Origin: Methylobacterium variabile
GTDB taxonomy: Bacteria; Pseudomonadota; Alphaproteobacteria; Rhizobiales; Beijerinckiaceae
DNA: 64,000 nt
Reading direction: 5' to 3'
NCBI RefSeq assembly: GCF_001043975.1
Contig: NZ_LABY01000017.1
Location: forward strand, 17,325-81,324
The notes below the pieces were generated by a model that saw only the letters and a program-made list of their open reading frames with translations, did not search any database and was not told the DNA's origin. Shown here in pieces: positions 59,208-64,000 of the stretch (the stretch's first letter is position 1; every line of letters begins with the position of its first letter). The position numbers and the translations under genes are program-made.

Positions 59208-60284
59208 GTGACCCACGACATATCGAACTCCGCCGCGGCAAGCCGGACGGAGGGTGAAGCATCTCGCATCGACGTCGCGGTGATCGCGCGCGAAGTGACC
59301 CGTCACTGCGCGGCCTATCGGGATCCTGTCCCAAGGCTCGCTCTTCGGCAGCTGGCCAACACCCTGCTGCCCTACCTGGCACTCTGCGCCCTCATGCTCT
59401 GGGCGACCGCGAGCGGCTACGGGCTTCCGGTCCTTCCGCTTGCCGTTCCGGCCGGCGGCCTCCTGGTCAGGCTGTTCATCATCCAGCACGATTGCGGGCA
59501 CGGCTCGTTCTTTCCCTCCCGCACCGCCAACGATTGGCTCGGCCGCGCCCTGAGCACCCTGACGGTGACCCCCTATGACAGCTGGAAGCGGGCGCACGCC
59601 CTCCACCATGCCTCTACGGGCGACCTCAGCCGCCGCGGGACGGGAGACATTCACACGCTGACCGTGCGCGAGTACCTTGCCCTGTCTCGCTGGCACCAGC
59701 TTCGCTATCGCCTCTACCGGAACCCGTTCATCCTGATCGTGCTGGGTTCCCCGCTCAACTTCCTGCTCATGCAGCGGTTTCCCTCCGGCGTCGGCCTGCC
59801 GTGGCGAACGGCGTGGCGGGACGTGCTGGTCCTCGACCTCTGCCTGGTCGCGGTGATGGCGGCACTGGCCTTCGCGGTGGGCGGGATCGGGCCGGTGCTC
59901 TGGGTGTTCCTGCCGGTCATCTGCGTCGCAGCCTGGGTCGGAGGCTGGCTGTTCTACGTGCAGCACCAGTACGAGGAGACCGTCTGGGAGGGTGCCGAGG
60001 CGTGGGACTTCCACCGCTCGGCGCTCGGCGGCAGCTCGTACTACGTCCTGCCATCCGTCCTGCAATGGTTCACCGGCAATGTCGGCCTGCACCACATCCA
60101 TCACGTGAACAGCCGCATCCCGAACTATCGCCTCCAGGAATGCCTGGACGGCCACCCGACGCTCAGCCAGGTGGGGCGGCTGACGCTGCGCGACAGCCTG
60201 CGCTGCCTCGGGCTGGCCCTCTGGGACGAGGACGCCCGCAAGCTGATCGGGTTCTCCCGCGTGCGGACTCTCCAGGCCGCCTGA
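59208..60284 (+). CDS. Membrane fatty-acid desaturase (acyl-lipid type)
   Basis: This 358-residue di-iron desaturase shows the three histidine boxes: HDCGH (94-98), HALHH (130-134) and HHIHH (295-299). Four to six membrane helices include LANTLLPYLALCALMLWA and VLVLDLCLVAVMAALAFAVGG. The HDCGHGSFF box and NVGLHHIHHVNSRIPNYRL are typical of bacterial DesA / omega-6 type enzymes that act on membrane lipids. The start is a GTG at 59208 (VTHDISNS); no in-frame ATG exists upstream near it. It converges on mfd with a 127-base gap. Confidence 0.88.
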   Translation: MTHDISNSAAASRTEGEASRIDVAVIAREVTRHCAAYRDPVPRLALRQLANTLLPYLALCALMLWATASGYGLPVLPLAVPAGGLLVRLFIIQHDCGHGSFFPSRTANDWLGRALSTLTVTPYDSWKRAHALHHASTGDLSRRGTGDIHTLTVREYLALSRWHQLRYRLYRNPFILIVLGSPLNFLLMQRFPSGVGLPWRTAWRDVLVLDLCLVAVMAALAFAVGGIGPVLWVFLPVICVAAWVGGWLFYVQHQYEETVWEGAEAWDFHRSALGGSSYYVLPSVLQWFTGNVGLHHIHHVNSRIPNYRLQECLDGHPTLSQVGRLTLRDSLRCLGLALWDEDARKLIGFSRVRTLQAA

Positions 60285-60411
60285 GGCCGGGGTTTTCGCC
60301 TCGTCGGATGATGCACTCCCGCCGAGGCCCGGACCTCCTCCAGGTCGATGCACCCATGGTCCAGGACCGGGCCTGGACAAGGGGACGGCCTTCCGGCCGC
60401 CCCCGCACCTC

Positions 60412-63400
60412 TCACGCCGCCTTCTTCCTCGTGATCAGCTTCACCAGGTCGCGCAGGATCGCCGTCGTCTCCTTCAGCCGCTCGGCCACCGTGGCGAGGT
60501 CGCGGATGAAGACCACGCTCATGTCGGGGCGCACCTTGGCGAAGGAGCGCTGGTCGGCGATGTAGCCGGCGAGCTTGGCCGGGTTGGCGAAGGCGCGATC
60601 GCGGAAGTGCATGACGATGCCCTTCGGGCCGGCCTCGACCTTCTCGACGTTGGTCTCGCGGCACAGGATCTTGATCGTCACGATCTTCAGGAGCTGCTCG
60701 ACCTCCGGCGGCATCGGGCCGAAGCGGTCGATCAGCTCGGCGCCGAAGCTCTCGAGCTCCTGGTCGTTCTCCAGCGTCGCGAGGCGGCGGTAGAGGCCGA
60801 GGCGCACCGACAGGTCGGCGACGTACTCCTCCGGCATCGTGACCGGGGCGCCGAGCGCGATGGTGGGCGACCATTGCTCGTCGGTCGGCACGGTGTTGCC
60901 GGACTTGAGTGCGGCCACCGCATCCTCGAGCATCTGCTGGTAGAGCTCGTAGCCAACCTCCTTGATGTGGCCGGACTGCTCGTCGCCCAGAAGGTTGCCG
61001 GCGCCCCGGATGTCGAGGTCGTGGCTGGCGAGCTGGAAGCCGGCGCCCAGGGTATCGAGGGATTGCAGCACGGAGAGGCGCCGCTCGGCCTGCACCGTCA
61101 GCGTCTTGCCCTCGGGCGTGGTGAACAGCGCGTAGGCCCGGGCCTTGGAGCGGCCGACGCGGCCGCGCAGCTGGTAGAGCTGGGCGAGGCCGAACATGTC
61201 GGCGCGGTGGACGATCAGGGTGTTGGCGGTCGGGATGTCGAGGCCGGACTCGACGATCGTGGTGGCGAGCAGGATGTCGTACTTGCCCTCGTAGAACGCC
61301 GTCATCACGTCCTCAAGCTGGCCGGCCGCCATCTGGCCGTGGGCCACCGCGACCTTGGCCTCGGGCACCTCGCGGTCGAGGAAGCGCTTGACCTCCTCCA
61401 GGTGCTCGATGCGCGGCACGACGTAGAACGCCTGGCCGCCGCGGTAGCGCTCGCGCAAGAGCGCCTCGCGGATCGACAGCGGGTCGAACGGCATCACGAA
61501 GGTGCGCACGGCGAGGCGGTCGACCGGCGGCGTCGCGATGATCGAAAGCTCGCGCACCCCCGTCATGGCGAGCTGGAGCGTGCGCGGGATCGGCGTCGCC
61601 GACAGGGTCAGCACGTGGACCTCCGCCTTCAGCGCCTTCAGCCGCTCCTTGTGGGCGACGCCGAAATGCTGCTCCTCGTCGATGATGATGAGGCCGAGAT
61701 CCTTGAAGGTGATGCCCTTGGCGAGCAGCGCGTGGGTGCCGACCACGATGTCGACGCTGCCGTCGGCCAGGCCCTCGCGCACCTTCTTCAGGTCGGCGTT
61801 GCCGACGAAGCGGGAGGCCTGCGCCACCGTCACCGGCAGGCCCTTGAACCGGGCCTCGAAGGTGCGGGCGTGCTGGCGGGCGAGCAGCGTGGTCGGCACC
61901 ACCACCGCCACCTGCTTGCCGGAGAGCGCGGTGACGAAGGCGGCGCGCAGGGCCACCTCGGTCTTGCCGAAGCCGACGTCGCCGCAGACCAGCCGGTCCA
62001 TCGGCCGGCCGGAGGTGAGGTCGCCGAGCGTCGCGGCGATCGCCGCCTCCTGGTCCTCGGTCTCCTCGTAGGGGAAGCGGGCGGCGAACTCGCCGTAGGA
62101 GCCCTCGGGAGGGGCCATCTTGGGCGCGGTCTTGAGGAAGCGCTCGGCCGCGACCTTGATGAGGGCGCCGGCCATCTCCATGATCCGGCGCTTGAGCTTG
62201 GCCTTGCGCGCCTGCCAGGCGCCGCCGCCGAGCTTGTCGAGGGGAACGTCGGAATCCTCCGAGCCGTAGCGGGTCAGGAGCTCGATGTTCTCGACCGGCA
62301 GCAGCAGCAGGCCGCCGCTGTACTGGATCTCCAGGCAGTCGTGCGGCGCGCCCGCCGCCGTCACGGTCTTGAGGCCGACGAAGCGGCCGATGCCGTGGTC
62401 GGCGTGGACCACGAGGTCGCCGGGCGCGAGCGCCTGCACCTCCAGGATCACGTCCTGGGGGCGCTTCGCTTTGCGCTTGGGCCGCACCAGGCGGTCGCCG
62501 AGGATGTCGCCCTCGGCCACCACCGCGAGCTGGCCGGCGGAGAACCCGGCCTCCAGGCCCCAGACCGCGACGCCGATGTCCTGGCCGCGCTTCATCGCCA
62601 GGATGTCGGAGAGCCGCGTGATGCTCTTCGGCTTCGGCAGGCCGTGTTCGGTCAGCACGCCGCAGAGCCGGTCGCGCGACCCTTCCGACCACGCCGCCAG
62701 GACGACGTGGTGCCCCGCTCCTTGCAGGTCGCGGATGTGGGTCACCGCCGAATCGAAGACGTTGACGCCCTCCTGGGCGCGCTCGGGGGCGAAGCTGCGG
62801 CCGGGCTCGCCCTCGCAGTCGATGATCCGGCGCCCCGGGGCCTCCGGCACGTCGAAGGGGGCGAGACGGGCGACCGTCGCCCCGTCGATGCGCTTCGCCC
62901 ACTCGTTCGGCGAGAGGTAGAGCGCGTCGGGCTTCAACGGCTTGTAGGGCGCGGTGCCGCTCTGGCGGTCCTTCAGCGCCTCGCAGCGGGCGTCGTAATA
63001 GTCCTGCACCTGGCCGAGGCGCTCGGCCACCGCGTCGTCGGCCTGGTGGTCGAGGATCAGCGGCACGCCGGCGACGTAGTCGAACAGCGTGTCGAGGTGG
63101 TCGTAAAACAGCGGCATCCAGTGCTCGAGCCCGGCATAGCGCCGGCCCTCGCTGATCGTCTCGTAGAGCCGGTCGTCGCGGGTCGCGGCGCCGAAGGTGG
63201 TGACGTAGCCCTGGCGGAAGCGCCGGATCGTCTCGGTGGTGAGCTGCACCTCGCTCATCGGCACGAGGTCGAGGGAGCGCAATTGCCCGATGGTGCGCTG
63301 GGTCTCGGGATCGAAGGCGCGGATCGACTCGAGGGTGTCGCCGAAGAAGTCGAGGCGGACCGGGTTCGGCAGCCCCGGCGGCGACAGGTCGATGATGCCG

Positions 63401-64000
63401 CCGCGCACCGCGTACTCGCCGGTGTCGCGCACGGTGCCGGTGCGCAGGAAGCCGTTGGCCTCGAGCCAGGCGACGATCTGGTCGGTGTCGAGGGCGTTGC
63501 CGGGGGCGGCGGAAAAAGTCTCGACGGCGATGCGGGATTTGGGCGGCACCCGCTGCACCAGGGCGTTGACCGTGGTCACGAGGATGCGCGGCTTCTCGGC
63601 CGAGGAGCGGGTGCGGGCGAGCCGCGACAGGGCGGTCATGCGCTGGGCCGCGATGGCGGGATTCGGCGAGACCCGGTCGTAGGGCTGGCAGTCCCAGGCC
63701 GGGACGCTCATCACCTCGATCTCCGGCGCCACGAAGGCCAGCGCGCTCGCGAAGGCGGCCGAGCGGGTGCCGTCCCGCGCGACGTGGACCAGCACCGCCG
63801 GCCCCTCCGAGACCTGCGACAAGGCCCGGGCGAGGTCGGCCACCACCAGGGCGTCGAACCCGTCCGGCACACGCGCCAGCGTCGCGCTGTCGCCGGCCTT
63901 CAGCGCCTCCACCGCCCGGGTCAGGGCCGCGGATTTCGGCAGGGCGAAGCGGGCGGCCGGGGGCTTCTTCTGAGGCGCGGGCGGTGGAGGCGCTGAAGGC
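60412..64000 (-). CDS. mfd: Transcription-repair coupling factor Mfd (5' end beyond right edge)
   Basis: About 1195 codons are visible and the frame is open to the edge. PAARFALPKSAALTRAVEALKAGDS precedes the first GTG (63912), so the true start probably lies outside. The UvrB-like amino domain begins VADLARALSQVSEGPAVLV. The RNA polymerase interaction domain is LAPGDLVVHADHGIGRFVGLKTV. Helicase motifs are GDVGFGKTEVALRAAF (I), IIIDEEQHFGV (II), LTLSATPIPRTLQ (III), ATTIVESGLDIP (V) and QLYQLRGRVGRSKARAYA (VI). The TRCF domain closes it. Mfd displaces stalled RNA polymerase and recruits UvrA. Confidence 0.95.
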   Translation of the reverse strand, partial: PSAPPPPAPQKKPPAARFALPKSAALTRAVEALKAGDSATLARVPDGFDALVVADLARALSQVSEGPAVLVHVARDGTRSAAFASALAFVAPEIEVMSVPAWDCQPYDRVSPNPAIAAQRMTALSRLARTRSSAEKPRILVTTVNALVQRVPPKSRIAVETFSAAPGNALDTDQIVAWLEANGFLRTGTVRDTGEYAVRGGIIDLSPPGLPNPVRLDFFGDTLESIRAFDPETQRTIGQLRSLDLVPMSEVQLTTETIRRFRQGYVTTFGAATRDDRLYETISEGRRYAGLEHWMPLFYDHLDTLFDYVAGVPLILDHQADDAVAERLGQVQDYYDARCEALKDRQSGTAPYKPLKPDALYLSPNEWAKRIDGATVARLAPFDVPEAPGRRIIDCEGEPGRSFAPERAQEGVNVFDSAVTHIRDLQGAGHHVVLAAWSEGSRDRLCGVLTEHGLPKPKSITRLSDILAMKRGQDIGVAVWGLEAGFSAGQLAVVAEGDILGDRLVRPKRKAKRPQDVILEVQALAPGDLVVHADHGIGRFVGLKTVTAAGAPHDCLEIQYSGGLLLLPVENIELLTRYGSEDSDVPLDKLGGGAWQARKAKLKRRIMEMAGALIKVAAERFLKTAPKMAPPEGSYGEFAARFPYEETEDQEAAIAATLGDLTSGRPMDRLVCGDVGFGKTEVALRAAFVTALSGKQVAVVVPTTLLARQHARTFEARFKGLPVTVAQASRFVGNADLKKVREGLADGSVDIVVGTHALLAKGITFKDLGLIIIDEEQHFGVAHKERLKALKAEVHVLTLSATPIPRTLQLAMTGVRELSIIATPPVDRLAVRTFVMPFDPLSIREALLRERYRGGQAFYVVPRIEHLEEVKRFLDREVPEAKVAVAHGQMAAGQLEDVMTAFYEGKYDILLATTIVESGLDIPTANTLIVHRADMFGLAQLYQLRGRVGRSKARAYALFTTPEGKTLTVQAERRLSVLQSLDTLGAGFQLASHDLDIRGAGNLLGDEQSGHIKEVGYELYQQMLEDAVAALKSGNTVPTDEQWSPTIALGAPVTMPEEYVADLSVRLGLYRRLATLENDQELESFGAELIDRFGPMPPEVEQLLKIVTIKILCRETNVEKVEAGPKGIVMHFRDRAFANPAKLAGYIADQRSFAKVRPDMSVVFIRDLATVAERLKETTAILRDLVKLITRKKAA

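Noticed and set aside
60607..63996. An open plus-strand frame of 1129 codons opposite mfd
   Set aside because: Pure antisense shadow of a well-supported mfd; composition is His/Arg/Gly/Glu-rich and lacks any motif.
1..64000. tRNA, rRNA, insertion sequence and prophage genes
   Set aside because: I saw no cloverleaf with TTCRANNC arm, no extended rRNA sequence, no transposase or integrase motifs and no phage structural genes. Only short repeats and the 17-mer near 35432 were found.

Overview
The window is very GC-rich (about 70% or more by eye). It carries hopanoid genes (hpnN, hpnH, hpnG), a TamA/TamB pair, rutA, and an sRNA resembling the alphaproteobacterial suhB/MmgR family. Together these suggest a hopanoid-making Rhizobiales alphaproteobacterium, most likely Methylobacterium or a close relative. 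This is inferred from gene content and protein resemblance; no database search was possible. Almost every base is covered by some open frame because of the GC content, so most long antisense frames are artefacts.

Layout. 1-4.6 kb: hopanoid block, with hpnN (minus, cut by the left edge), ispH, hpnH, and hpnG antiparallel to and overlapping the end of hpnH; a PIN-domain remnant follows. 5.2-8.4 kb: a polytopic GT-C-like membrane protein faces a GtrA protein and a HAD-UbiA fusion, which looks like a polyprenyl-phosphate sugar pathway. 8.6-14.3 kb: DEDDh exonuclease, Ada, a DUF4142 secreted protein, an RraA-fold protein and a small secreted protein. 14.4-22.6 kb: a peptide ABC importer (fused ATPase, two permeases, binding protein) that contains a chemotaxis receptor and starts with a GlcG/HbpS-like gene. 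22.7-28.4 kb: purU, a methyltransferase, an ABC-F protein, a nucleotide-sugar dehydrogenase and a Crp/Fnr regulator.

28.8-35.1 kb: an SDR protein, then a TetR gene diverging from emrAB across a perfect palindromic operator inside a good sigma70 promoter, then a methyltransferase and a glycosyltransferase-associated repeat protein. 35.6-41.7 kb: a polyamine-type ABC importer without its binding protein, a HicAB-like toxin-antitoxin pair, and rutA overlapping an amidase. 42-48.5 kb: tamA-tamB. 49-52.4 kb: a histone-deacetylase-family hydrolase, then a cassette of a subtilisin-like protease, a stand-alone I9-like inhibitor and a 44-residue peptide with a duplicated amphipathic segment, followed by the candidate sRNA. 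52.4-64 kb: a hypothetical protein, a DUF502 membrane protein, a TonB-dependent siderophore receptor, a large alpha/beta hydrolase, a fatty-acid desaturase and mfd (start beyond the right edge).

The most interesting signals are these. (i) The protease / I9 / peptide cassette. (ii) Five-codon minicistrons made by 14-nt tandem duplication of start codons in two ABC operons; they chain one gene's stop to the next gene's start through ATGA overlaps. (iii) Short tandem repeats, often of exactly 15 nt with a CCAAG-like core, placed at gene boundaries. (iv) Two long composite inverted repeats inserted between the genes of the emrA-emrB and tamA-tamB pairs.
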